A stretch of 64,000 nt of DNA, taken from assembly GCF_005405925.1 (NCBI RefSeq), contig NZ_BJHV01000001.1:6386001-6450000 (forward strand). The letters are read 5' to 3'. Source of the stretch: Streptomyces antimycoticus. Lineage in GTDB: Bacteria > Actinomycetota > Actinomycetes > Streptomycetales > Streptomycetaceae. A program made the translations under genes and the position numbers. Below the pieces are notes generated by a model. It did no database searches. It was given only the letters and a program-made list of their open reading frames with translations, and was not told the DNA's origin. Positions 17,765-26,583 of this stretch are shown piece after piece. Position 1 is the first letter of the stretch. Each line of letters begins with the position of its first letter.

Positions 17765-17949
17765 ACGTCTCTCCTCGCTGGTACAGAAAAAAGGGGGGAA
17801 ACTGCTGCGGATGCGTACGCCACGCTAGGAACGGCCCTGGACCCGCGTCCAAGGCCTGTTCCGTATCCGGAGATACGAATCAGGCATCACCACAGCTCAA
17901 GGGGATTGCCCAGTAGCGTCCGGCGGGTCGGCGCGGCTAGCGTGAGGGC

Positions 17950-18864
17950 ATGGCAGACACGCCGCCTCCGGTGGATCTCGATCTTCGGCTGGTGCGGTAT
18001 TTCACCGTCGTCGCCGAATACCGGCACTTCCGCCGCGCCGCCGAGGCCCTCCACATCACCCAGCCGTCCCTGAGCCGGCAGATCCGTCAGCTCGAACGAC
18101 AGCTGGGGGCCAGGCTGATCGACCGCACCCCGCAGGGCAGCAAGCTCACCGAGGCCGGCGAGGTCTTCCTGTCCCGCGCCAAGGCGCTGCTGCGATCCGC
18201 CGCCCAGGCCGCGGCCCACACCCGGGCCGTCGCCGAGCCGAGCCGGATCACCATCGGCTACATCATGAACGTCATCGTCACCCCGGCGGTGCGCGAACTG
18301 CGCCACCGGAACCCGGACGCCGACGTCCGCACCCTGCACCTGACCTGGAACGACGCTCGGGCCGCCCTGCTCGACCACCGGGTGGACGCGGCGGTGACCC
18401 GGCTACCGTTCCCGACCGGTGATCTGCAGGTGACGGTCCTCTACGACGAGCCCCGGGTGCTGGTGGTGCCCTTCGACCACCCGTTGGCCGGGAAGGAGTC
18501 GGTCACCGTCGCCGACATCGCCGATGAACCCCTGATCCGGGGGGCCGACCCGGTCTGGAACGCCTTCTGGCGCATCGACCCCCGGCCCGACGGCAGCCGC
18601 GCACCCGACGGCCCGCTCGCCGAGGGCGTGGAGGACAAGCTCGAACTCATCGCCTCCGGGCAGGCCGTGACCATCGCACCCGGCGCCTATGGCCAGGGCC
18701 TACGCCCCGATCTCGCCACCGTCCCGCTGGACGGGGTCGAGCCGAGTCATGTGGTGCTGGCCACCCGCGCCGACGACAACAGCCGCCTGGTGACGGCCTT
18801 CCGTAAGTACGCCCGGGCCCACCTCACCGGTCCGCCTTCGGCCGGCGCAACGGCCACTCGGTGA
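17950..18864 (+). CDS. LysR-family transcriptional regulator
   Basis: LysR regulator of 304 residues. The DNA-binding domain reads RYFTVVAEYRHFRRAAEAL then HITQPSLSRQIRQLERQLG, at residues 12-55. The effector domain begins about residue 95 (RITIGYIMNVIVTPAV) and resembles benzoate- or chloroaromatic-responsive types in layout. It is divergent from the SDR gene at 17012-17764, with 185 bp between the starts; the pair fits the classic LysR/target layout. The ATG at 17950 follows a GTGAGGG stretch. Confidence 0.88.
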   Translation: MADTPPPVDLDLRLVRYFTVVAEYRHFRRAAEALHITQPSLSRQIRQLERQLGARLIDRTPQGSKLTEAGEVFLSRAKALLRSAAQAAAHTRAVAEPSRITIGYIMNVIVTPAVRELRHRNPDADVRTLHLTWNDARAALLDHRVDAAVTRLPFPTGDLQVTVLYDEPRVLVVPFDHPLAGKESVTVADIADEPLIRGADPVWNAFWRIDPRPDGSRAPDGPLAEGVEDKLELIASGQAVTIAPGAYGQGLRPDLATVPLDGVEPSHVVLATRADDNSRLVTAFRKYARAHLTGPPSAGATATR

Positions 18865-19114
18865 ACAAAGAGTTAAGCGGCTCACAATAGGCGGTTGCCG
18901 CGATGGAACTTTTCATGGCGCAACTACCTTGGAAAAAGGGGATGACCTGCGCCTGCGGGAAACTAGGGGATTCCCGGTGCAACCGCTTGCCGTCAATCTC
19001 GGTCTACCAGGGCGATCGGAAACACCAAATCGCCGATCGCCGGCGCCCGGTGAGCGTATCGGCGCTTTCTCCGCCGGTTTGATCGGCACTGATTGCACGA
19101 AGGGCCACACCCCT

Positions 19115-19960
19115 ATGCGCATGTACCGGACCATGGCCGCTACGGCCACCCTCGCTCTCGCCTTGGGGGGAGCCGCTCTCGCGGCGCCCGCCGCCCAGGC
19201 GGCCGCGACGACCTCGGGCTCCCTCGTCCACGAGGACGGTGAGCTCTGGTACAAGGCCGCCGCGGGACAGAAGAACAACCTGTCGGTCTCCGAGCAGATC
19301 GTCAGCCGTGGGGAATTCGAGGAATACTACGTCCTCACCTTCCGCGACAACGGTGATATCACCATCGATCCCGAAGCGGCGGACTGGGACGAGTGCACCT
19401 ACCCGACCGCGGGCGATCACACCGTCGCCCAGTGCGCGGTGCTCATCCCGCAGAACTCCGACGACTCGGACAACTACGACGTCGACCTCGGTGACGGCGA
19501 CGACACCATCAAGCTCGACGCCGACAGCTCGGCCTACGCCGGAATTCACGGTGGCGCCGGCAACGACGTCCTCAAGGGCAACGCGGCGCCGATGTTCTAC
19601 GGCGAGGACGGCGACGACCAGATCGACGGCGGCGGCGGTGTCATGGGCTTCGGCGCCTACGGCGGTGACGGCGACGACACCATCACCAACTGCGTGCAGG
19701 AATGCCACGGTGACGCCGGCGACGACACCATCACCGGCGGCTCCGAGGACAACATCCTGCGCGGCGGCACCGGCAAGGACATCCTGCGCGGCGGCAAGGG
19801 CGCCGACGCCATCTACGGCGACCAGGACGACGACACGCTGTACGGCGAGGACGGCAACGACACGATCTACGGCAACAGCGGCAACGACGTGCTGTGGGGC
19901 GGCCAGGGCACTGACACCCTCTCCGGTGGCCCGGGCAGCAACGAGGTTCACCAGGACTAG
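19115..19960 (+). CDS. Secreted calcium-binding RTX-repeat protein
   Basis: A 281-residue exported protein. A Sec signal of about 30 residues (MRMYRTMAATATLALALGG start, cleavage near AQAAAT) is followed by a beta-rich domain with two Cys (ECTYPTAGDHTVAQC), and then repeated nonapeptides of the GGxGxDxLx type from about residue 145 to the end, for example GGAGNDVLKG, GGTGKDILRG, GGKGADAIYG and GGQGTDTLSG. These form calcium-binding parallel beta-rolls. There is no type I secretion system nearby, and in this organism the Sec signal should suffice. Extracellular; precise role unknown. ATG 19115 has GAAGGG about 10 nt upstream. Confidence 0.85.
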   Translation: MRMYRTMAATATLALALGGAALAAPAAQAAATTSGSLVHEDGELWYKAAAGQKNNLSVSEQIVSRGEFEEYYVLTFRDNGDITIDPEAADWDECTYPTAGDHTVAQCAVLIPQNSDDSDNYDVDLGDGDDTIKLDADSSAYAGIHGGAGNDVLKGNAAPMFYGEDGDDQIDGGGGVMGFGAYGGDGDDTITNCVQECHGDAGDDTITGGSEDNILRGGTGKDILRGGKGADAIYGDQDDDTLYGEDGNDTIYGNSGNDVLWGGQGTDTLSGGPGSNEVHQD

Positions 19961-19998
19961 CTTCACCAGGATCAGGTCCACCGGGACCAGGTCCATCT

Positions 19999-20039
19999 GA
20001 CGGCAGGGCTTCCGGAGCGGCTCGGGAAGCCCTGCCGTC
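19999..20039. terminator. Strong bidirectional terminator hairpin
   Basis: A perfect 15-bp stem, left arm 19999-20013 (GACGGCAGGGCTTCC) and right arm 20025-20039, with an 11-base loop. It lies between the converging RTX-repeat and binding-lipoprotein genes and ends 24 bp before the latter's stop. Confidence 0.85.
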
Positions 20040-20063
20040 GCACTTCCCGCCCGGCCGCGGCGC

Positions 20064-21203
20064 CTACTTGCCCCAGATCTTGCGGTAGGCCTGCCGATAG
20101 CCCTCGGAGTCCCAGGACAGCGCCCCGCCGCTGTTGGCGGCCGTGGTGATGTGCACCGGGGGGACGTATCCGCTGGCGGGCTTGTCCGCGAAGGCGCGGT
20201 TGAACTCGTCGACGATCTGCCAGCCCTGTTCGGTGAGGGGCTCGGGCACCGTGGCGGCCTGGAACCGCTCGCCGTTGACGCGCTGGAAGGCCGACGGATC
20301 GCCGTCCCCCGCACCGATGTTGAACGGGGCGTCCGCCCCGTCCTTGCCCGCGGCGCGCAGAGCGGCGGCGGTGTGGCGGAAGTACAGGTCGTTGATGGCG
20401 GCCGAGTAGGTCCACTTGTCCCCGTAGCGGGAGAGCAGCGAGCGGACTTCCCCGATGGCGCGCTTGTTGACCTCGGGTATCGGCATGTTCCGGTAGCTCA
20501 GCAGCTTGACGCCGGAGCAGGTGGCCAGCTCCTTCTTGATCAGGTCCGACTTGTGCTTGGCGAAGGGGACCGTGGCGTCGGTGAAGAGCACCACCCCCGC
20601 GCGGCCGCCCGAACGGGCGATGATCCAGTCGGCGCTGATCTTCGCGACGTCCTCGACCCGGGTGGTCACATTGCTGAAGAGCTCGGGGCTCCCGTCGGGG
20701 CCGGGGGTGGGGGCAGCGTGCCAGCCGACCACCGGAATGCCCGCCGCCTTGGCCTGCTTGATCTCGTCGGCGACGCTGCCGGGGTCGAAACCGGCGATGG
20801 CGATGCCGTCCGGCTTCAGGGCCAGAGCCTTCTTGAAGGCGGACCGGTAACCGGCGGGCGTGCCCTGCCCGTTGAGGGTGCGGGCGCTCCACCGCAGGAG
20901 CGTGGCGGCTTCCTTAACGCCCTGGGCGACCCCGGCGGGACCGGGGTTGGAGAGGTCATGGGCGATGAAGACGACGCTCTTGCCGTGTCCGGCGGCCTCG
21001 GGCCCGGTGGTGGGGCCCTTCCAGGGGGCGTCGATGGCCTCCGCCTTCTTGACGGCTTGTCTGGCTCTGGCCAGGGCGGTCGGGCAGCCGGGTTCGGCGG
21101 AGCTCCGGTGGGATGAGGTGGAGGCGGCGCCGGGCTCGCAGCCGGCGGTGGCCACGGCCAGCAGCGCGATGGCCGACAGGGCCGCCTTGCGGGTGGGGTG
21201 CAC
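20064..21203 (-). CDS. Orphan ABC sugar-type binding lipoprotein (periplasmic-binding protein 4 type)
   Basis: Solute-binding lipoprotein of 379 residues. The signal MHPTRKAALSAIALLAVATAGC ends in a lipobox at Cys 22 (core ATAGC). The mature domain is of the RbsB/LacI type: VVFIAHDLSNPGPAGVAQG, then PDGIAIAGFDPGSVADEI and GIPVVGWHA for the two ligand-facing strands, and NDLYFRHTAAALRAAG. Such proteins bind sugars or autoinducers. No permease or ATPase gene lies next to it, so it depends on components elsewhere or works as a receptor. It terminates against the hairpin at 19999-20039. Confidence 0.82.
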   Translation of the reverse strand: MHPTRKAALSAIALLAVATAGCEPGAASTSSHRSSAEPGCPTALARARQAVKKAEAIDAPWKGPTTGPEAAGHGKSVVFIAHDLSNPGPAGVAQGVKEAATLLRWSARTLNGQGTPAGYRSAFKKALALKPDGIAIAGFDPGSVADEIKQAKAAGIPVVGWHAAPTPGPDGSPELFSNVTTRVEDVAKISADWIIARSGGRAGVVLFTDATVPFAKHKSDLIKKELATCSGVKLLSYRNMPIPEVNKRAIGEVRSLLSRYGDKWTYSAAINDLYFRHTAAALRAAGKDGADAPFNIGAGDGDPSAFQRVNGERFQAATVPEPLTEQGWQIVDEFNRAFADKPASGYVPPVHITTAANSGGALSWDSEGYRQAYRKIWGK

Positions 21204-21686
21204 GGATCTCCTCGCAGGGCACGGAGGGTACGGAGAGTACGGGCCGGGGGACCGCCGGGGGTGGGCCGGGGGCTGGGAGGAGACAGGTTACGGGTGGCGG
21301 CGCCGGGCGGGGCAGCCCCCTTCGGCACCTGCGGCCACCATCGAGCACAGTCGTGAACAAGCCAGGTCACGCGGCGCTCTCGGCCGCCACCCCATGGGCG
21401 CCGAGCGGACACCTTCCGGACTCCGGTGGGATCTCCGGCCGGGTGCGGAGCGATGCGGAGATGACCTGAACTCAGCAATCCATGGAATTTCCGTAGTCCT
21501 TGAGAGGGTATGCCTTGCGCGGGTGCGCGCAGGCGGTAGTGTTCACGCCCGGTCAGGCATGTGGCGCAATCCCGTCGCTCGCATTCCAGCAGAAAACGCC
21601 GTCGCCGACGTCCCGCTCCCCGGTGTCGGCCATGGCGGCAACAACACCTCGGTCACCGCTCAGGAGCACATCGAAGGAGGACCTGG
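21204..21686. other. Upstream region of the conservon
   Basis: A 483-bp region between the binding-lipoprotein start and CvnA, with no supported gene. The part nearest CvnA ends in AAGGAGG at 21674-21680, the CvnA ribosome binding site. A possible promoter with TTGCGC near 21513 and TAGTGT near 21537 can be drawn, but the match is weak. Confidence 0.45.
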
Positions 21687-24248
21687 GTGTCTGTGGACAC
21701 GGCGGACCCGCCACCCGAACAGAAGCCGTCCGGGCACGCGCCACAGCGTCGGCGGTCCCGTCGGAGGACCGAAGCCCCCGGTGCGCTCCTGGACCGCTGG
21801 CCGTTCCGGCGGAAGCTCAACGTCCTGGTGATCGTGCCCCTGGCGGTTGTCGGCCTGCTCCTCGGCCTGGGCGTGTACAGCCAGGTGCGGCAGGCCCGCG
21901 ACGCCGACCGGATCGCCGAGCGGGTGCGCGACACCGGCCAGGTCGCCCGGCTGATCAACGACGTACAGGCCGAGCACCGCGAGGCGCTTCTGCTCTCCGT
22001 CCAGCAGGAGTCGCTCCGCTCCGGCGCCACCCTCCCCTCGACCGCCGACTACCGCCGGGCGCAGCGGGCCACCGAGGAGCAGGCCGCCACCGTGCGGTCC
22101 GCGTTCGGATCGGAGCTGCCGAAGGACGAGGCGCAGGCCCTCGACTACGTTCAGCGCCTGAGCGTGCTGCGGGACAAGGTCGAACGGGGCTCGGTGCCCG
22201 CCGCCGGAATCGACCCCGCGTACGCCGCCGCCGTCGGCTATCTCATCGACGGCACCGGACTTGACCACTTCTCCGACAGCTCCTCGTCGTCCGTCATCGA
22301 GCTGGTCGACGCCGTGTTGCGCGCCGACGCCGCCCACGCGGCCTTCGAGGGCGGGGTGTTCTCCGCCCAGACCCGGGACGCGAACGGCCTCACCGAGTAC
22401 ACCCGCGCGGTCGGCGCCCACCGGGTCTACGAGGAGCAGTCGGAACGTTTCTCCAGAATCGCCGACCCCGACCAGGTCCTGCGCCTCGACGGCATCGAGC
22501 GGAACTCCGAGGAGAACGGCATCGAGGACCGGTTCGCGGAGCTCCAGATCGACCCCGGCAGCTTGCAGGGCCAGTCGCCGCGGCAGTTGCGCACCGAGAT
22601 GGCCGCGGGCACGCGGCAGGCCGAGGCCCGCCTCGAGATCGCCCGCTCGCTGATCGGCCAGATCGCCGACCGCGCCGACGGCCTCTCCCGGGACGCCCTG
22701 CACAAGGCGCTGGCGCTGCTCGCCCTCGCCCTCCTCGGCTTCGCCGCCTGGCTGACCTTCTCCTTCCTGGTCCGCCGCTCCGTCGTACGCCCCCTCGCGG
22801 CCCTCACCGGCGCCGCCCACCAGGTGGTCGAGGTGGCGGGCGAGGAACTCGCCAAGGTCGAGGACGAGGACGACGACGCGACCGACAGCACCCCGCTGCG
22901 GCCGCACCCGATCCCCGTCCCGGTGCGCGACGAGATCGGCGATCTGGCCGAGGCGTTCAACCAGGTGCAGGTCACCGCCGCGGCGCTGCTGGAGCGGCAG
23001 GTGCTCAGCCGCCGCAACGTCGGCGAGATGTTCGGCAACGTCGGCCGCCGGGTCAGCAACCTCACCACCCGCCAGCTCAGCCTGATCGACGCCGTCGAAC
23101 GCCAGGAGACCGCCCCCGACATCCTGGAGCGGCTCTACCGCATCGACCACATCGCCGTACGCCTCCAGCGCAACGCCGACAGCCTCATGCTGCTCGCCGG
23201 AATCCGGGAGACCGAGCTCGACGCCCGGCCGACCACCCTGGCCGATGTGATCCGGGCGGCGCTCGGCCAGATCGAGGGGTACCAGCGGGTGTCCCTGCGG
23301 TCCGAGACCGAGGCCACCGTCGCACCCGACATCACCGGCGACCTCACGCTGATGCTCGCCGAACTGCTGGAGAACGCGGTCGCGTTCTCCCCGTCCGACA
23401 CTCCCGTCGAGGTCGTCGTCCGGCCCGGCACCGACGTCAGCGCGGACGGCGGGGCGCTGATCGAGGTCATCGACCACGGCCTCGGCATGGCCGTGGAACG
23501 CCTCGACGAGGAGAACGCCCGCCTGGTGCGCCGCGAGCGGCTCGACCTCGTACCGACCAAGGTGCTCGGCCTCTTCGTGGTCGGAAGCCTGGCCCGCCGC
23601 TGGGGCATCCGGGTCACCCTGAGCCGTACGCCGGGCGGCGGGGTCACGGGCAGCGTCTGGGTCCCGGCCGCGCTGCTGGTGGCGCGGGAGCCGGAGGCGC
23701 CCTCGGCGTCGGCGGGGGCCGGGCGGGAGCCCGAAGCCGCGCCCACCGCCCAGGCCCCGCCGACCCCGGCCGTACGGGCCGCCGCCACCGCGCCCGAGCG
23801 CCGCCCGGCGGCGCCCGCGACGGAGTCCGGTCTGCCACGGCGCGTCCCGGCGGCGTCCCGTACGAACGCGGTGCCGACTCGCACCGCGCAGGAAACAACG
23901 AAGGCAGCGGACGAGCCGAACGCGGCGGACGAGCCGTCCACCGGGAACGAGCCGTCCACCGGGAACGAGCCGAACGCCGCCCCGGCCGCCCCCACTCCCG
24001 CCTCCCGCCCGCTGCGCCGCCGCGTCCGGGGCGCGACGCTCGACAAGACCACCCCACCGGCCGACCGGGCGATCCCGGCCACGCGCCGGCCCGCCGATGC
24101 CGACGCGGTCCGTTCCGAACTCGACGAGTTCGAGGCCGCCGTACGCAGGGCGGAGCAGGACAGCGCCGTCGCCGCCCAGGCCGAAGCCACACCATCGACA
24201 CATCAGCGCCCCCGGAAGGAGTCGGGAAGTGACCACGCCGACAGATAA
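21687..24248 (+). CDS. cvnA: Conservon sensor histidine-kinase-like protein CvnA
   Basis: First protein of a conservon, 853 residues from a GTG with AAGGAGG 6 nt upstream. A basic N-terminus precedes membrane segment 1 (about 43-64, VLVIVPLAVVGLLLGLGVY), an extracytoplasmic nitrate/nitrite-sensing-type helical domain, membrane segment 2 (about 338-362, ALLALALLGFAAWLTFSFLV), a HAMP-like region, and a GHKL ATPase domain (about 550-665) with LAELLENAVAFSP, EVIDHGLGM and GLFVVGSLARR. No canonical phosphoacceptor His box is obvious, as in other CvnA proteins. The last 180 residues are disordered, with NEPSTGNEPSTGNEP repeats. CvnA is thought to couple to CvnB-D at the membrane, like a eukaryotic receptor with its G protein. 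Confidence 0.9.
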   Translation: MSVDTADPPPEQKPSGHAPQRRRSRRRTEAPGALLDRWPFRRKLNVLVIVPLAVVGLLLGLGVYSQVRQARDADRIAERVRDTGQVARLINDVQAEHREALLLSVQQESLRSGATLPSTADYRRAQRATEEQAATVRSAFGSELPKDEAQALDYVQRLSVLRDKVERGSVPAAGIDPAYAAAVGYLIDGTGLDHFSDSSSSSVIELVDAVLRADAAHAAFEGGVFSAQTRDANGLTEYTRAVGAHRVYEEQSERFSRIADPDQVLRLDGIERNSEENGIEDRFAELQIDPGSLQGQSPRQLRTEMAAGTRQAEARLEIARSLIGQIADRADGLSRDALHKALALLALALLGFAAWLTFSFLVRRSVVRPLAALTGAAHQVVEVAGEELAKVEDEDDDATDSTPLRPHPIPVPVRDEIGDLAEAFNQVQVTAAALLERQVLSRRNVGEMFGNVGRRVSNLTTRQLSLIDAVERQETAPDILERLYRIDHIAVRLQRNADSLMLLAGIRETELDARPTTLADVIRAALGQIEGYQRVSLRSETEATVAPDITGDLTLMLAELLENAVAFSPSDTPVEVVVRPGTDVSADGGALIEVIDHGLGMAVERLDEENARLVRRERLDLVPTKVLGLFVVGSLARRWGIRVTLSRTPGGGVTGSVWVPAALLVAREPEAPSASAGAGREPEAAPTAQAPPTPAVRAAATAPERRPAAPATESGLPRRVPAASRTNAVPTRTAQETTKAADEPNAADEPSTGNEPSTGNEPNAAPAAPTPASRPLRRRVRGATLDKTTPPADRAIPATRRPADADAVRSELDEFEAAVRRAEQDSAVAAQAEATPSTHQRPRKESGSDHADR

Positions 24249-24699
24249 GAGCGGTTCCGCCGAGCGGGAGACCACCGATCTGCGAGCCGCCGCGGCCGAC
24301 TTCACCTGGCTGCTCGACCGGTTCGCCACCGAGACCGCCGGTGTCGTCGACGCCATCGCGGTGTCCTCCGACGGTCTGCTGATCGCCGTCTCCCAACTGC
24401 GAGAACAGGCCGACTCCGAGCGGCTCGCCGCGATCGTCTCCGGTGTCACCAGCCTCGCCGCCGGTGCTTCCGGCAACTACGGCCTCGGCGACCTCAACAA
24501 GGTCATCATCGATCTGGAGGGCGGCCATGTGCTGGTCTCGTCCATCGGGTGCGGTGCCGTGCTGGGCGTGGTGACCACGAAGGAGGCGAAGCTGGGGAAC
24601 ATCGCGTACGAGATGACCCTCTTCGCCAACCGGGCCGGGGCCGCGCTCACCCCGCAGCTCGTCATGGAGCTGAAGAAGAGCGCCGGGTCCGTCGGCTGA
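24229..24699 (+). CDS. cvnB: Conservon roadblock/LC7 protein CvnB
   Basis: Roadblock/LC7-domain protein of 156 residues, starting at GTG 24229 with GGAAGGA 9 nt upstream and overlapping the CvnA end by 20 bp. The domain runs from ADFTWLLDRFATETAGVVDAI (read in part) through VSSDGLLIAVS, VSGVTSLAAGASGNYGLG and IGCGAVLGVV. Roadblock proteins bind and regulate small GTPases; here the partner is CvnD. Order and spacing match other streptomycete conservons. Confidence 0.9.
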   Translation: MTTPTDKSGSAERETTDLRAAAADFTWLLDRFATETAGVVDAIAVSSDGLLIAVSQLREQADSERLAAIVSGVTSLAAGASGNYGLGDLNKVIIDLEGGHVLVSSIGCGAVLGVVTTKEAKLGNIAYEMTLFANRAGAALTPQLVMELKKSAGSVG

Positions 24700-24731
24700 C
24701 GGATCGCGCGGCGCACGGAAGAGGGGGGCAG

Positions 24732-25301
24732 ATGGTCGCCGGTGAACCGGTACCGCACGACGCGGCAGCGCATGAGGCGGCAGCCCACGAGGCGGCAGCC
24801 CACGAGGCGGAGGACAGCGCACGGGACGGCCGGGAGCCGACGGAGCCCGAGGAGCCGACGGAACCTGGCGAACCGACGGAGGCCGTCGAGCCGAGTGACC
24901 CCGTCGAGCCGACCGAGCCCGTAGGCCGCGCCTCCGCCATCCGGCCGTTCCTGCTGACCGCCGGTCGGGTGGCCGGGAGCGGCACCGGGCCGCCGCTCCC
25001 CGTCGAGACCCAGATCGTGACGACGCCGGAGGGGCTGTCCGCCCTGCGGTCGCTCACCTTCGAACGTCGCGACATCGTCGCCGCCTGCCGGCGCCCCCAG
25101 TCGGTGGCGGAGCTGGCCGCCCGGCTGCAGCTGCATCTCAACGTGGTCCGGGTCCTCGCGGAGGACCTGCGCGCCGCAGGACATCTGGCGGTCCATGTCC
25201 CGAACGCCGGGACCGTCCACGACATCTCCGTACTGCGAAGGGTTATCGATGGTCTCCGTGCCGTCCCCGACTCACGGGGCTCACTCCGCGACAGCAGTTG
25301 A
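24732..25301 (+). CDS. cvnC: Conservon DUF742 protein CvnC
   Basis: A 189-residue protein of the DUF742 family, starting at ATG 24732 after a GGGGGG tract. The N-terminal third is low complexity: three AAHEA units, then acidic EPTEP-type repeats (about residues 9-65), encoded by 15-bp tandem DNA repeats. The conserved domain follows, with SAIRPFLLTAGR, ETQIVTT and the winged-helix-like LTFERRDIVAAC, SVAELAARLQLHLNVVRVLA. CvnC links the kinase-like CvnA to the GTPase in the published conservon model. It overlaps CvnD by 53 bp. Confidence 0.88.
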   Translation: MVAGEPVPHDAAAHEAAAHEAAAHEAEDSARDGREPTEPEEPTEPGEPTEAVEPSDPVEPTEPVGRASAIRPFLLTAGRVAGSGTGPPLPVETQIVTTPEGLSALRSLTFERRDIVAACRRPQSVAELAARLQLHLNVVRVLAEDLRAAGHLAVHVPNAGTVHDISVLRRVIDGLRAVPDSRGSLRDSS

Positions 25302-25860
25302 ACCGCCACTGCCGGTCAAGCTGGTCATCGCCGGTGGCTTCGGGGTCGGCAAGACCACGGCCGTGGGGGCGATCTCCGAGATCCGGCCGCTGACCACGGA
25401 GGCGCTGATCACGGAGGTCGCGGCGGGCGTGGACGACCTCACCCACACCCCCGGCAAGACCACCACCACGGTTGCCATGGACTTCGGCGTCATCATGATC
25501 GACCCGAAGCTGAAGCTGTACCTGTTCGGCACGCCGGGCCAGGACCGCTTCGGTTTCATGTGGGACGACGTGGTCGAGGGCGCCCTCGGCGGTCTGGTGA
25601 TCGTGGACACCCGCCGCCTGGACGACTGCTACGCGGCGGTGGACTACTTCGAGCACAAGGACGTCCCCTTCGCCGTCGCCATCAACGCCTTCGACGGCGA
25701 GGTCCAGCACGATCTGGACGAGGTCCGCTGGGCCCTGGACATCTCCGAGCACGTCCCCCTGATCGTCTTCGACGCCCGCGAGACGCGCTCGGTCCGCGAC
25801 GCCCTTCTGGTCGTCCTCGACGTGGCCCTCTCCCGCGCCCAATCCGCCAACCCGGCCTGA
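25249..25860 (+). CDS. cvnD: Conservon small GTPase CvnD
   Basis: Ras-like GTP-binding protein, 203 residues. The P-loop is GGFGVGKTT (about residues 28-36), switch elements include TTVAMDFGVI, and the G3-like motif is LFGTPGQDR (DxxGQ-like). The base-recognition region reads AINAFDG in place of NKxD, a known variation in CvnD/MglA-like proteins. ATG 25249 is preceded by GAAGGG. It is the last gene of the conservon; no P450 gene is attached directly, although one lies 2 kb downstream at 27951. Confidence 0.9.
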   Translation: MVSVPSPTHGAHSATAVEPPLPVKLVIAGGFGVGKTTAVGAISEIRPLTTEALITEVAAGVDDLTHTPGKTTTTVAMDFGVIMIDPKLKLYLFGTPGQDRFGFMWDDVVEGALGGLVIVDTRRLDDCYAAVDYFEHKDVPFAVAINAFDGEVQHDLDEVRWALDISEHVPLIVFDARETRSVRDALLVVLDVALSRAQSANPA

Positions 25861-25924
25861 CGCGAGGGGGGCAGAGCACGGCGCGTCGCACGGGCGGCGC
25901 ACCGGCCGGGGCACCCCGGGGCGT

Positions 25925-26536
25925 TCAGCCCTCCGCGTCGTCGTCGGCCGACCTCCCCTCGCCCCCGTTCGGCCGCGGCCGCAGATGGGTGCGACGCCCG
26001 TCCTGGTCCAGGATGCCCAGGATCTCCGCCGGTCCGTCGTGTGCGCCGAAGGCGTGGGGGATCATGGTGGAGAACTCCGCGGCCTGGCCGGTCTCGACGA
26101 GGATTCGCCGATCCCCCAACACCAGCGTGACGGCTCCGGACAGGACGGTGAACCAGTCCCTGCCCGGATGGACCTTCAGCGCCTTGGCATTGGTCGGGGC
26201 CGGTTTGGTGAGGCGCATCTTGGCCACGATGACTCCGGGCTGCCGGTTCAGCATCCAGGTGGTCAGCCCGCGCGCCATGTCATGCTGCGGCCGGATGATC
26301 ACGTCATCGTCGGCGTCCGACTCCACCAGCTGATCCAAAGTGGTCCCGAGGGCCCGGGCTATCGCGCTCAACTGATCAAGACTGATCCGCCGATGCCCCG
26401 TCTCGAGACGGCTCAGCGTGGAGGGGCTCAGATAGCAACGGGCGGCCAGATCATCCAGCGACCAGCCCAAGGCCGAACGCAGTCCCCTGATCCGCTTGCG
26501 GACCAAGCCGTCGAGAGCGCTGTCCTCTTGCGTCAT
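25925..26536 (-). CDS. XRE-cupin transcriptional regulator
   Basis: A 203-residue regulator. The N-terminal Cro/CI helix-turn-helix reads RIRGLRSALGWSLDDLAARC, then YLSPSTLSRLETGHR. The C-terminal cupin covers about 110-185, with VHPGRDWFTVLSGAVTLVLG and a later MIPHAFGAHDG that supplies metal-ligand-type His. This MerR-free plan is typical of small-ligand-responsive repressors. It is divergent from the methyltransferase at 26584, with 47 bp between the starts, and likely controls that gene and itself. Confidence 0.87.
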   Translation of the reverse strand: MTQEDSALDGLVRKRIRGLRSALGWSLDDLAARCYLSPSTLSRLETGHRRISLDQLSAIARALGTTLDQLVESDADDDVIIRPQHDMARGLTTWMLNRQPGVIVAKMRLTKPAPTNAKALKVHPGRDWFTVLSGAVTLVLGDRRILVETGQAAEFSTMIPHAFGAHDGPAEILGILDQDGRRTHLRPRPNGGEGRSADDDAEG

Positions 26537-26583
26537 AGGCAAGATGGTATGTCGCTGGAGCAAGGCCCTCCTAGGCTCGGAGC

